A stretch of DNA of 64,000 nucleotides. Source: Natronolimnobius baerhuensis. GTDB lineage: Archaea; Halobacteriota; Halobacteria; Halobacteriales; Natrialbaceae. Location: positions 186,001-250,000 of the forward strand of contig NZ_MWPH01000001.1 of the NCBI RefSeq assembly GCF_002177135.1, in the 5' to 3' direction. This document shows positions 25,778 through 34,671 of the stretch, piece by piece. A program made the translations under genes and the position numbers. Below the pieces are notes generated by a model. That model had not been told where the DNA came from. It saw nothing but the letters and a program-made list of their open reading frames with translations, and did not search any database. Position 1 is the stretch's first letter; every line of letters begins with the position of its first letter.

Positions 25778-27418
25778 TTATCCCCCGTAGAGCGGTGCTG
25801 TAGCCGCTGACGTGTCTGTCGGCGCTGTCATCGCAGCCGGTGCGGATTCGCTCGACTCGGTGGTTGTCTCGTTCGACCCTGTGTCGGTCTCCTCGATCAC
25901 GTATCGCTGGCCGAACATCGGATCGAGGAGGCTATCGACTTCGCCGCGGTCGTCTCGCAAGACAGGCGCGTCGTCGGTGTCAGGAGCCGCCATCCGATTG
26001 TCGATTGCAGCCGAGAGGTCCACGCTGAGGTCGCGCTCGTCGTTTCGCTCGACGAGGTCTGCAACCGAGAGGTCTCGTGGCTCGTTCGAGGCGACGATTT
26101 GAATATTCTGGATGGCACTCGAGTCCGAGGTCCGGAAGCTCTCGAGGTCGTCGAACGACGCCTCCATCGTTCGATACTGGGCGTGATAGAACTCGGCGGC
26201 AGCGCCACTCGGTGCGGCGATGACGTTCGCATGGAGCATGCCGTTGTCGGCCAGCCGATCCGACGCGAGGTCCATGAACTCCTCGGTCGTGAGGTGGAAC
26301 GGAACCTGATCCTGTTTGTAGGCGTCGAGGACGATCAGGTCGTAAGTCTCATCAGTTCGCTCGAGGAACTGGCGGCCGTCTTCGGTGTAGACGGTCACGT
26401 CGTCGCGCTCGAGGCCGAAGTACTCCTCAGCAGCATCGGTGACGTCGGGATCGAGTTCGACGACGTCGATGTCAGCGTCGTACTGTTCTGCGAAGTCCTG
26501 CGGGCCGGTGTAGCCACCGCCGCCGATGAACAACACGCGGTCGACGTCATCCACGCCGTCGGCCATGAGCATCGGCAGGTGGAAGTACTTCGTGTAGGTG
26601 AAGACGTGGCGATCAGGGTCCTCGAGGTCAATCGCGCTGTGGCGAGCGCCGTCTAAGTACATTGTTCGTTCGCTTCCGCTGTCGACGATCTCGAGTTGCT
26701 GGTGGGCAGTGCCGGTTTCGTAGACGATGTCGCCGCGGTGGTCGAAATCGACGGGTGCGCCGCCGGCCGCGCCGACGAGCAACAGGACGACAATCACGCT
26801 CGCAACGGTTGGCTTTCGTGGCGGTGTCGGGCCGGTGAGTGCGAGTGCCGTTCCGACGAGGATGAGGCCGAACAGCAGTCCGATCTGGCTGACGGTAAGG
26901 ACGGGAATCAGGAAGAACGTCGTCGCACCCGAGCCGATGATGCTGCCAATCGTTCCGAGTGCGTAGACGTGGCCGGAGGCCTCGCCGGTTCCCTCTTTTG
27001 TCGAGAGTTCGGCCGCGTAGGGGCTGATAAAGCCAAGCAGGTACGTCGGTGGGCCAAACAGGACGATGACCGCCGGGAGCGAGGCGTATCGCGGCGGCAG
27101 CGCCAGCACTGACGTATGTGTCAGCAACAGATCGCTCGCGTAGATGACGACGCCGATGTAGACCGCGGTTCCGAGCATCAGCCAGGACATTTCTCGGTTC
27201 GTGGCGAACGCCGCTCGTTTCCCACCTTGCCAGTAGCCAAGACTCAACGCCGCAAGACAGACCGTCAAAATGCCGCCGACGGTGTAAATATGGCTGCCGA
27301 ACTGCGGCGCGACGATCCGGACCGCAAGGATCTCGAGGCCCATACTGGTGATTCCCGAGACGAATACCGCGAGTTCCGGCTTCGTCGGCCGGTACGCAAC
27401 GGCACTCCGTATATCCAT
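25778..27418 (-). CDS. membrane-fused spermidine synthase-like protein
   Basis: The 546-residue protein has an N-terminal membrane half of about 200 residues with seven or so helices, including LAVFVSGITSMGLEILAVRI and ILTVCLAALSLGYWQGGKRA. It is followed by a soluble spermidine synthase-like Rossmann domain with RVLFIGGGGYTGPQDF and IDVVELDPDVTDAAEEYFGL near residues 310-345 and YDLIVLDAYKQDQVPFHL near 375. The ATG at 27418 (MDIRSAVAYRP) is used; upstream codons look non-coding. Bona fide polyamine synthesis is doubtful in haloarchaea and the substrate is unknown. The C-terminal 40 residues are Thr/Ser/Ala-rich and low in complexity. Confidence 0.82.
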   Translation of the reverse strand: MDIRSAVAYRPTKPELAVFVSGITSMGLEILAVRIVAPQFGSHIYTVGGILTVCLAALSLGYWQGGKRAAFATNREMSWLMLGTAVYIGVVIYASDLLLTHTSVLALPPRYASLPAVIVLFGPPTYLLGFISPYAAELSTKEGTGEASGHVYALGTIGSIIGSGATTFFLIPVLTVSQIGLLFGLILVGTALALTGPTPPRKPTVASVIVVLLLVGAAGGAPVDFDHRGDIVYETGTAHQQLEIVDSGSERTMYLDGARHSAIDLEDPDRHVFTYTKYFHLPMLMADGVDDVDRVLFIGGGGYTGPQDFAEQYDADIDVVELDPDVTDAAEEYFGLERDDVTVYTEDGRQFLERTDETYDLIVLDAYKQDQVPFHLTTEEFMDLASDRLADNGMLHANVIAAPSGAAAEFYHAQYRTMEASFDDLESFRTSDSSAIQNIQIVASNEPRDLSVADLVERNDERDLSVDLSAAIDNRMAAPDTDDAPVLRDDRGEVDSLLDPMFGQRYVIEETDTGSNETTTESSESAPAAMTAPTDTSAATAPLYGG

Positions 27419-27520
27419 CACCTGTGTGAAACCGGTCCGGCGCTGAGTACTTGTCGCCTCGAGACGCACTGACCGGTCCTCTCTGTCCGCTGGACGCCGC
27501 GACCGCCTCACCTGGGGTCG

Positions 27521-28720
27521 TTAGTTCGTTGTAATAATTTCGATGACGTCACGGGATTCGACTTCGTAGTCCTTGCCGAGTTGGCGGTTCGACCGACAGT
27601 CAATGGCGTGGAGGAAGCCGTCGCCGATATCGGAGTGGAGGCTGTACGCGAAGTCCTCTGCGGTCGAGTTCGGCGGGATCAGATAACAATCCGGCAGGAC
27701 TTCACCGCGTTCGTTCCCCAGTCCGTTTGCGCCGCCGGGGAACACCGGCGTCACGCCGAGGACGTCGAACAGCGCGGTCTCGAGGGCTGCCTGAACGCCC
27801 GTTGCGCCGTATTCCGAGAGGAAGTCCCGAATCTGCTCGAGGCCTTGTTCTTGCTCGCCTGAAACGTCACCCGAGATATCGAAGTCCGAATCGCCGGGTC
27901 GGTAGTCGAGGACGCCGGCTTTGTCGGCCGACTTCAGGGCTTTCTCGGCGTGGGCGCTACAGGGGACAATCGTCAGGTGCTCGTACGCCGGATCGGTCGT
28001 GATCTCCTCGTAGTTTTCCTGCGCTTCGGGCGTGTCCATCTTGTTCGCCGCGATGACCATCGGCTTGGTCTCCTTGCGGATCTCGCGGGCCAACTCGAGT
28101 CGGTCGTCGTCGTCCCATTCTTCGGGATCGAAGCCGATGTCAACGCGGCGGATCAGGAGTTTGATCTCGTCTTCGTTCGTTTTGAACGCGCTCATCTGCT
28201 CGGCGAGTTCCTCCTCAATGGCGTCGTCCTCGGTGGTGTAGCCCGACTCGTAGCGGTTGATCCCCTTTTTGAGGACATCGAGATACCACTGATCGAGTTC
28301 TTCCTCTAAGAAGGCGATATCGTCGCGTGGGTCGTGGCCCTCCGTGGCTTCGCCCTCGAGGTCGGTTTTCCCGGAGAAGTCGACGACGTGGACGAGGACG
28401 TCGGTTTCGTTCAGGTCGGAGAGGAACTGGTTGCCAAGGCCAGCGCCCTCGTGTGCGCCGGGGATGAGTCCGGCGACGTCGACGAGTTTCGTCGGGACGA
28501 ATCTGGTGCCGTGGTCGCAGTAGCCGACGTTCGGGGTGCACTCCTCGTCGAACTCGGGGGCGGCACAGTCGACGCGGACGTACGCCTCGCCGACGCTTGG
28601 GTCAATGGTCGTGAACGGGTAGGCCCCTTCGGGGACGTCGTTCATCGTCGCGGCGTTGAAAAAGGATGACTTGCCGACAGAGGGTTTGCCGACGAGTCCG
28701 ATCCGGTAACTCTGACTCAT
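27521..28720 (-). CDS. Obg/YchF-type GTPase or ATPase with TGS domain
   Basis: This 399-residue P-loop protein has G1 GLVGKPSVGKSSFFNAAT at residues 7-24, G2/G3 region YPFTTIDPSVGEAYVRVD and VDVAGLIPGAHEGAGLGNQF. The NKxD motif is ANKMD near 223. A TGS domain closes the protein at the C terminus (about 315-399). It belongs to the YchF/OLA1 group, which binds nucleotides and ribosomes. The start MSQSYRIGL at 28720 is preferred to an upstream frame. The gene is monocistronic or paired with nothing obvious. Confidence 0.9.
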   Translation of the reverse strand: MSQSYRIGLVGKPSVGKSSFFNAATMNDVPEGAYPFTTIDPSVGEAYVRVDCAAPEFDEECTPNVGYCDHGTRFVPTKLVDVAGLIPGAHEGAGLGNQFLSDLNETDVLVHVVDFSGKTDLEGEATEGHDPRDDIAFLEEELDQWYLDVLKKGINRYESGYTTEDDAIEEELAEQMSAFKTNEDEIKLLIRRVDIGFDPEEWDDDDRLELAREIRKETKPMVIAANKMDTPEAQENYEEITTDPAYEHLTIVPCSAHAEKALKSADKAGVLDYRPGDSDFDISGDVSGEQEQGLEQIRDFLSEYGATGVQAALETALFDVLGVTPVFPGGANGLGNERGEVLPDCYLIPPNSTAEDFAYSLHSDIGDGFLHAIDCRSNRQLGKDYEVESRDVIEIITTN

Positions 28721-28875
28721 TATCCCGTCTGCGCGAGCGGCACCTAAACGGGTTTCTCTCCGCTTCCACAATGGTATGAATTCACACAACAGGGGAGTCA
28801 GGAGGGCACTCGAGTACTGAATCGAAGAACCGGGCCGAAAAGGACGCGACAGCAGAGGCGTCGCCGACCGCGACG

Positions 28876-29163
28876 CTACTCGGTGCTACTGGAGATCGCT
28901 CGCCAGCTCCAGCCGGCAAGCCCGAGCCAGACGAGCACGAGCACGCCGAACATGCCCCACTGCTGGGTCTGAGTCTCCGCAACGGGGGCGAAAATACTCA
29001 CCAGCCCAGTCGCTTGCATCAACGCGATTGCGACGAGCAGGAGCCCAAAAATCGAGACGGCGGCGATCCCGAGCCAGTTTCTGGCCATCCACTGTCCCTC
29101 GCGCTCGGCCTCCTGCGTATCAGTAGTCGGCGTCTCCGTCGGCTCTTGGTCGGGACTGGACAT
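28876..29163 (-). CDS. small two-helix membrane protein
   Basis: This 95-residue protein has an acidic, Thr-rich N terminus of about 30 residues. One membrane helix is at about residues 33-55 (NWLGIAAVSIFGLLLVAIAL) and another at about 68-88 (WGMFGVLVLVWLGLAGWSW). The ATG at 29163 was chosen because the extra seven codons upstream are not hydrophobic or conserved-looking. It is 69 bases downstream of the aminotransferase gene in the same direction. No family is recognised. Confidence 0.65.
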   Translation of the reverse strand: MSSPDQEPTETPTTDTQEAEREGQWMARNWLGIAAVSIFGLLLVAIALMQATGLVSIFAPVAETQTQQWGMFGVLVLVWLGLAGWSWRAISSSTE

Positions 29164-29232
29164 GCTATGTCCTACAACAGACATCCGGGAAACGATTGCA
29201 CCTGCAACTTCCGGCCACGGTATTCGTCCGTC

Positions 29233-30369
29233 TCACTCCTCGAGGACGGCCCCCAGCGCGTCCATCGTCTCGTCGACCCGCTCGAGGCGAGCGTTGTGTC
29301 CCATGTGACCAACTCGAAGGATGTCCTCGGCTTGGTCGCCGAGGCCGGTCGCGAGGACGATATCGTGCTCGTCGCGCATCACTTCCTGTAGCTCCACAGC
29401 GCGACCGTCGACCTCGAGTGCGGTGACGGTCGGCGAGGCGGCTGACTCGGTCGCATACGTCTCGAGGCCGATTTCCGCGGCGCGGTCGCGACACCGCGTT
29501 GCAGCCGCTTCGTGGCGCTCGAAGATGGTCTCGAGGCCCTCCTCGAGCAGCAGGTCGGTCGCGGTCTCGAGGCCGGTGACGTTCGCCGAGAGATGCGTGT
29601 AGGGGAACCACTCGTCGTCGGCCGCGGTCCGCCAGGGCTCGAGATTCGTATAGAGCGAGTTGGTCTCGGTGGCCTCGATACGGTCCCACGCGCGCTCGCT
29701 GATCGCACAGGTCGTCAGCCCCGGCGGCGCGCTGACACACTTCTGGCTCGCACCGAGACAGATGTCGATCCGATCCGTCGGGACCGGTGTGCCACCGAGC
29801 GAGGAGACAGCATCCACAATCGAGAGCACATCGTGGTCCTCGAGCACGTCCAGAATCGGCTCGAGGTCGTTTAACGTCCCGGTCGGCGTCTCGCAGTGGA
29901 CCATCGTCGCCACGTCGATGGGGTCGCCGGTATCCGCCGCACGCTCGAGTTCGGCTGCGACGGCGTCGGGGTCGAGCGTCTCTCGCCACGACGACTCACA
30001 CATGAGTGCCTCGCCGCCGTAGTCCTCGACGAATTCGCCGAACCCATCGCCGTAGAGTCCGTTCGAGAGACACAGAACGCGGTCGCCCGGCGAGAGCACC
30101 GACGCGATTGCAGCCTCGAGACCGAGAATGCCCTCACCGCCGAGGACGACGATATCCCGGTCGGTGTCGGGGTCGGAACTCGAGCCCTGCGGCTGGTCGG
30201 TGCTCGCTCCCGCGGCGTAGATTTGCTCGAGGTTGTCGGTCAGCGAGCGATAGATGTCGAAGAACTCGGGTTCGACGTCAGGGTTCGGCGTCGGCTCGGC
30301 CATTCGCTCTCGGACGGCGGCCGGGACGGCAGTCGGACCGGGAGTCATTCGGAGTCGGTCGTCGGTCAT
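29233..30369 (-). CDS. class V aminotransferase (alanine-glyoxylate / serine-pyruvate type)
   Basis: The 378-residue PLP enzyme begins RLRMTPGPTAVPAAVRERMA, the usual family start. It contains the PLP-lysine motif GASQKCVSAPPGL near residue 205, with Lys forming the Schiff base. The N-terminal glycine-rich loop is VVLGGEGILGLEAAIAS. Members transfer an amino group from alanine or serine to glyoxylate, or act in (S)-3-amino-acid exchange; the exact pair is not visible. An insertion rich in Ser and Gly lies near residue 65 (AGASTDQPQGSSSDPDTD). Start at 30369 is supported by family length. Confidence 0.88.
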   Translation of the reverse strand: MTDDRLRMTPGPTAVPAAVRERMAEPTPNPDVEPEFFDIYRSLTDNLEQIYAAGASTDQPQGSSSDPDTDRDIVVLGGEGILGLEAAIASVLSPGDRVLCLSNGLYGDGFGEFVEDYGGEALMCESSWRETLDPDAVAAELERAADTGDPIDVATMVHCETPTGTLNDLEPILDVLEDHDVLSIVDAVSSLGGTPVPTDRIDICLGASQKCVSAPPGLTTCAISERAWDRIEATETNSLYTNLEPWRTAADDEWFPYTHLSANVTGLETATDLLLEEGLETIFERHEAAATRCRDRAAEIGLETYATESAASPTVTALEVDGRAVELQEVMRDEHDIVLATGLGDQAEDILRVGHMGHNARLERVDETMDALGAVLEE

Positions 30370-30394
30370 GGGCGCTACTCGGGGAGCCGTGGCG

Positions 30395-31084
30395 TTAAAT
30401 CCCGACCTTCTCGCGTTTTGTGCGGAGGGTTCCACGAACGAACGGCGTCGCGGGAAACACGCCGAACGCGAGGCGTTCGATCTCGTCGACTGCGAATGCC
30501 TCGTGGCCGGCGAACAGCGAGACGGTGTCGCGATTCAGCTGACAGCCCCCAGCAGCGCGCTTCCAGACCGGGTTCAACACGTTCTGACCAGTCCCACGCC
30601 AGCCATCAGCCCGGACGTGCTCGAGGAATCGAAACTCACCGCCGGGGCGAAGCACGCGGGTGACTTCCGAGAGCGCGGCTTCGGGGTCTTGAACGGTACA
30701 GAAGACCATCCCGGAGATCACCACGTCGAAGGAATCGTCAGGGTAGGGAAGCGACTCGGCGCGGGCATCTCGCAGGTCCACCGCGAGTTCGGCGTCTCGA
30801 GCCGCTGTCACTGCCCGCTTGCGCATATGTGGGTCCGGCTCGATTGCGTGATACTCGAGTGTGTCAGTCGCTGCTCCCTCGGCGACGAAGGGAAACATCG
30901 CGCCGTTTCCGGCCCCGATCTCGAGGACGCGACCGGCTAGCCCGTTGGCGAGATACTCGCGGTGAGGGCCGAGCAACAGTCGCTGGGGAAGCCAGTCGTA
31001 GAGTGTGGCGAATCGGGGATGGGCGATGTCGTGGTCGGAATCGCCGTCGTGATCGGACCGGCTCGATCTGGTGGGTGCCGTCAT
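30395..31084 (-). CDS. class I SAM-dependent methyltransferase (UbiE-like)
   Basis: The 229-residue enzyme has SAM motif I RVLEIGAGNGAMFPFV at about residues 46-61, the acidic motif II in YHAIEPDPHMRKRA, and FDVVISGMVFCTVQDPEAAL plus VLRPGGEFRFLEHVRADGW. The C-terminal CQLNRDTVSLFAGHEAFAVD resembles the Methyltransf_11 group that methylates small molecules or lipids. The substrate is unknown. It lies 25 bases upstream of the aminotransferase gene, in the same direction, and the two may be co-transcribed. Confidence 0.85.
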   Translation of the reverse strand: MTAPTRSSRSDHDGDSDHDIAHPRFATLYDWLPQRLLLGPHREYLANGLAGRVLEIGAGNGAMFPFVAEGAATDTLEYHAIEPDPHMRKRAVTAARDAELAVDLRDARAESLPYPDDSFDVVISGMVFCTVQDPEAALSEVTRVLRPGGEFRFLEHVRADGWRGTGQNVLNPVWKRAAGGCQLNRDTVSLFAGHEAFAVDEIERLAFGVFPATPFVRGTLRTKREKVGI

Positions 31085-31127
31085 AGTGCAAGTAACGGGA
31101 GAGAGGCAGGTAATCGTTTGCTCGGAC

Positions 31128-31904
31128 TCAGCGAATCGTCTTCGGAATCCGCTCGAGGACGTCCGTCGCGACGACACCGGGACCGTAGTCGGCCGTCGCC
31201 AGTTCGCCGCTCTTACCGAGAATCCAGGCGGCCAGCTCCGCGGCCTCTTGACGGTCCAGTCCCTGCCCGAGCAGCGACGCCGTGATCCCGGCGAGCGTAT
31301 CGCCCGTTCCGGCGACGGACAGCGCCGACGTTCCCGTCTCGTTCTCGAGGCGCTCGCCGTCGGCGACGATTTCGTCGACCGCGCCGGTCAGTGTGATGAC
31401 CGCCCCTGTCTCCTCGGTGAACGTCTCGAGCGAGCCGTAGGCGTCGTAGATCGGGCCGTCTTCGGAGCCACTGGGCGTCAGAACGGCATTCGAGAGGTCG
31501 GCCTCGAGTGCGGGTTCGATTGCGAGTGCATCGACAACGACGGGACCCTCGAGCGTGTCAATCGCCTCGCAGATGGCGTCAGTGTCGGCGTCGACCAGTC
31601 CGGGGCCGATGACGAGCGCGTCGGCCCACTTGTCGAGGTCAGTGATGCGCTCGGTTGTCTCCGCGGTAAACGTCGTGCCCGCATAAGAACTCACGAGCAG
31701 GTTCGGTGAGTGACTCGCGACGATCTCGTAGATGTGCTCTGTCACCAGCGTCCGGACGTGGTCCGAGCCGGTTCGAAGCGCTGCCAGGCCGACGATGGCT
31801 GGCTGATTCGGGTAGTCGACACTGCCGCCGACGACGGCGACCCGGCCGTTGTCCGTCCCGGTCGCCTCGGAGACGTTCGAGAGTGTCCGCTGGAGTCGTC
31901 CCAT
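31128..31904 (-). CDS. nnrD: ADP-dependent NAD(P)H-hydrate dehydratase
   Basis: The 258-residue ribokinase-like protein repairs damaged nicotinamide cofactors by dehydrating NAD(P)HX with ADP. Marks are GRVAVVGGSVDYPNQPAIVG near residue 20, ALVIGPGLVDADTD near 95, AVLTPSGSED near 138 and the phosphate-binding SVAGTGDTLAGITASLLGQG near 200. It lacks the N-terminal epimerase (YjeF-N) domain that is fused in many archaea, so the epimerase must be encoded separately. The domain is compact but complete. Confidence 0.87.
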   Translation of the reverse strand: MGRLQRTLSNVSEATGTDNGRVAVVGGSVDYPNQPAIVGLAALRTGSDHVRTLVTEHIYEIVASHSPNLLVSSYAGTTFTAETTERITDLDKWADALVIGPGLVDADTDAICEAIDTLEGPVVVDALAIEPALEADLSNAVLTPSGSEDGPIYDAYGSLETFTEETGAVITLTGAVDEIVADGERLENETGTSALSVAGTGDTLAGITASLLGQGLDRQEAAELAAWILGKSGELATADYGPGVVATDVLERIPKTIR

Positions 31905-32032
31905 ACTCCCGGTGGCGGCGCGAGCCTGGTAGTTATTTGGCAGGCGTGGTCGTGCCGGTTGTCCACTGGTTCGCTGGTTCAGCCGTCATGTGCTACGTCA
32001 CCATGTTACAGCTGGAGTTCGTCTAGGCAGCT

Positions 32033-32653
32033 ATGTTCGACGATAGAACTGATGCCGGAACCCAACTCGGTGCGGATCTCAAGCGCCGCGGTGTCGAAGC
32101 CGATCTCGTCCTCGCGATCCCTCGCGGGGCGCTCCCCGTGGCACGACCGGTTGCGGACGCACTCGAGGCAGACCTCGACGTCGTCGTCGCACGGAAACTC
32201 GGCGCACCGGGCAATCCCGAACTGGCACTGGGCGCGGTCGCAAGCGACGGCAGTGTCTGGTACAACGACGACCTCATCGACCGACTCGGTGTCGACGACG
32301 AGACACTCGAGGCGATCCGAACGCGAGAAGCAGCGGCTGCTGCAGACAAACTCGAGACTTATCGTGACGAGTCCGGTGGTCCCACACTCGAGGGACAGCG
32401 CGTGCTCGTCGTCGATGACGGGGTTGCAACGGGAGCCACTGCAAGAGCGTGTCTGGAACAGGCTCGAAATGCAGATGCTGCGGCCGTTTCCCTGGCCGTG
32501 CCTGTCGGGCCACCGCAAGCGATAGCGGACCTCGAGGCGCTGGCTGATGCGGTGTACGCGCTTCGGGAGCCAGCCGACTTTCGGGCTGTCGGACAGTGGT
32601 ACCGGGAGTTCGGCCAGGTCTCTGATGAGACTGCGATGGAGTACCTATCGTGA
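32033..32653 (+). CDS. phosphoribosyltransferase-family protein
   Basis: This 206-residue type I PRTase has the PRPP-binding loop RVLVVDDGVATGATARACLE near residue 123 and the N-terminal LVLAIPRGALPVARPVADAL with the PPi loop. An insertion of about 40 residues contains VASDGSVWYNDDLIDRLG. Close relatives are 'phosphoribosyltransferases' of unknown substrate, often 200-220 residues, distinct from the purine and orotate enzymes. It is transcribed away from nnrD. The base used is unknown. Confidence 0.85.
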   Translation: MFDDRTDAGTQLGADLKRRGVEADLVLAIPRGALPVARPVADALEADLDVVVARKLGAPGNPELALGAVASDGSVWYNDDLIDRLGVDDETLEAIRTREAAAAADKLETYRDESGGPTLEGQRVLVVDDGVATGATARACLEQARNADAAAVSLAVPVGPPQAIADLEALADAVYALREPADFRAVGQWYREFGQVSDETAMEYLS

Positions 32654-32664
32654 CCGCCTCGAGT

Positions 32665-34527
32665 TCAGACGCCGTAGGTCTGGCCAATATCTGAATCGAC
32701 GACCACGACCTCGTCGAACTCGAACCGTGCGCCTCCTGCCGCGCTGGCTGTTGCGCTAACGGTCCAGCCGTGGGCCTCGGCGATATCATGAACGATTGCC
32801 AGCCCGAAGCCCGTCCCGGTGCTCGCTGTCGTATAGCCGCGTTCGAACAGCATCTCCGTCTCGGCAGTCTCGGGAAAGCCAACACCGTCATCGACGACTG
32901 CAAAGCCGTTTCCAGTCCACTCGAGGCGGACGGTCAGCGGTGGGTCTGTGGCTGGCGCTGTCTCACCGGCGTCGTCGGAACGCTCGCCGTCGGTACCAGC
33001 ACGCGCGGTCGACTGCGACTCCGGAATCCCGTGATCGACAGCGTTTCGGAACAGATTCTCGAGCAGGCGCTGGAGACGCTCGGGATCGGCATAGACTCGC
33101 CGTGTTGTCCCGACCTCGAGAGCGGCGTCGGCCGTCTCGACGGTGTCCCAGGCCTGTCTGGCGACGGCGCGCAAGTCGACTGGCTCCGGTGACTCGACGG
33201 ACCGGCCCTGTAAGACGAACTCTCGAATTTCGTCGATTAGCCGGCTAATTCGCTCGAGCGAGCGCTCACAGGCTTCGATGGCCTCGCGGTCGTACTCCGT
33301 CTGCAAGACGTCAAGATAGCCCTGTGCGACGTTGACGGGGTTGCGAAGGTCGTGTGTCAACACCTCGGCGAACTCCGTGAGGCGCTCGTTGTGGCGCTCG
33401 AGTTCCTTGCGAGAGGTCACCCGGTCAGTGATATCGAGCGTGACGCCGACGACGCCGGCAACGCGGCCGTCCGTATCGTACCACGGTGCTTTCGTCGTCG
33501 CCGTATACAGTTCCTCGCCGGTGCCCGTTCTGGCAGCCTCGAGTCGGTCCGTAATCGTCGCTTCGCCGTCGATCACTCGGCGGTCGTCTGCGAGTGCCTC
33601 CTCGGCAAACGCCGTCGCGTAGAGGTCGAAATCCGTCTTGCCAACGATGTCCTCGGCGTGTGGATGAACCTTCCCCTCGCTGTTCTTGATGAACGCCTCG
33701 GGGTTGTTTCGCGTCATGTAGTCACTGACTCGGACGTGTCGACTCGCCCGATCCTTGAAGTAAATCGACAGCGGCAGGTTCTCGAGCAACGACTCGAGCA
33801 TCGCCGCCTCGCGTTCCAGAGACTCGATCTGCCGTGCCCGTTCGGTATCCTCGATGACGGTTCCGACGAGTTCGTCGCCCGCGGGTCGCCACTGGATGTG
33901 AAACGTTCGGCGCTCGCCATCCCGACCTGCAATCGAAAACCGCATCTCCCGTGGCTGATCGAGCGTTGCCAATTCGTCTGCGACCTGCTCACGATGGGAT
34001 GGCGTGACCAACTCGGTGAACGACCGCCCCTCGAGTGCGCTGGCGTCAGTTCCGAACAGTCGCGCGAGCGATGGCGTCGCGTAGGTGATGACGCCATCAC
34101 GGACGAGACAGTGCCCGGCCCCACCAGCCGACGCCACGCGCTGTGCGCCTCGAGTGCGGTGATACTGATCGACGGCTGTGCGACACTCGTCGACGACCGT
34201 CTCGGGCGATTCAGTTCGGCGAACATAGGCCGTCGCGTCCACCTCGAACAGCGCCGCACCGACCGCGTCCTGTGGCTGCTCGCCAACGACGATCACGGGA
34301 CACGCGTGCTCACGCGCCCGAACAGCCGCACAGACCTCGAGTCCGGTTTCATCCGGCAGATCGTATGCCGTGACGACGCCATCGAATCGCCCGTCTTCGA
34401 ACCGGGCGATTGCCGCTGCGGCGTCGGGTACCGCCTCGAGTGTGAACTCAGTGGCAAGGTGCCGCTGGTGCTGTGATCGCTGTGGCAGTGGCTCACCGAC
34501 GATCAAGAGTCGGTCACTTGTTGGCAC
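32665..34527 (-). CDS. PAS-domain sensor histidine kinase with degenerate receiver domain
   Basis: The 620-residue cytoplasmic kinase has a receiver-like domain (1-120), two PAS domains (about 130-230 and 240-370), a HisKA domain with phospho-acceptor His392 in EVLTHDLRNPVNVAQGYL, and a HATPase domain (about 450-605). The HATPase shows N-box Asn495 in LLENLFRNAVDHG, G1 VVDDGVGFP and G2 GTGFGLAIVHD. The receiver lacks the acidic pocket (LLIVGEP in place of the DD pair) and has Ala at the usual phospho-Asp position (VVTAYDLP), so it should not be phosphorylated. No membrane segment is present and no cognate regulator is adjacent. The output is unknown. Confidence 0.9.
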   Translation of the reverse strand: MPTSDRLLIVGEPLPQRSQHQRHLATEFTLEAVPDAAAAIARFEDGRFDGVVTAYDLPDETGLEVCAAVRAREHACPVIVVGEQPQDAVGAALFEVDATAYVRRTESPETVVDECRTAVDQYHRTRGAQRVASAGGAGHCLVRDGVITYATPSLARLFGTDASALEGRSFTELVTPSHREQVADELATLDQPREMRFSIAGRDGERRTFHIQWRPAGDELVGTVIEDTERARQIESLEREAAMLESLLENLPLSIYFKDRASRHVRVSDYMTRNNPEAFIKNSEGKVHPHAEDIVGKTDFDLYATAFAEEALADDRRVIDGEATITDRLEAARTGTGEELYTATTKAPWYDTDGRVAGVVGVTLDITDRVTSRKELERHNERLTEFAEVLTHDLRNPVNVAQGYLDVLQTEYDREAIEACERSLERISRLIDEIREFVLQGRSVESPEPVDLRAVARQAWDTVETADAALEVGTTRRVYADPERLQRLLENLFRNAVDHGIPESQSTARAGTDGERSDDAGETAPATDPPLTVRLEWTGNGFAVVDDGVGFPETAETEMLFERGYTTASTGTGFGLAIVHDIAEAHGWTVSATASAAGGARFEFDEVVVVDSDIGQTYGV

Positions 34528-34550
34528 ACTTCACGTGGCGCTGTATAACA

Positions 34551-34559
34551 CTAAATAAG
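34551..34559 (-). promoter_or_regulatory. TATA box of the histidine kinase gene
   Basis: On the minus strand CTTATTTAG is 24-32 bases upstream of the ATG at 34527, which fits a leaderless mRNA. Confidence 0.55.
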
Positions 34560-34671
34560 TATGGATAAATTCTATATTAATTATCTATCCAGAACAAATT
34601 ATCGGGGTGAGAAACAGCCATTCGGTTGTCTCTTGCGCTCGCGTTCGCGGCGGAAACGGCTTGTGGCGCGC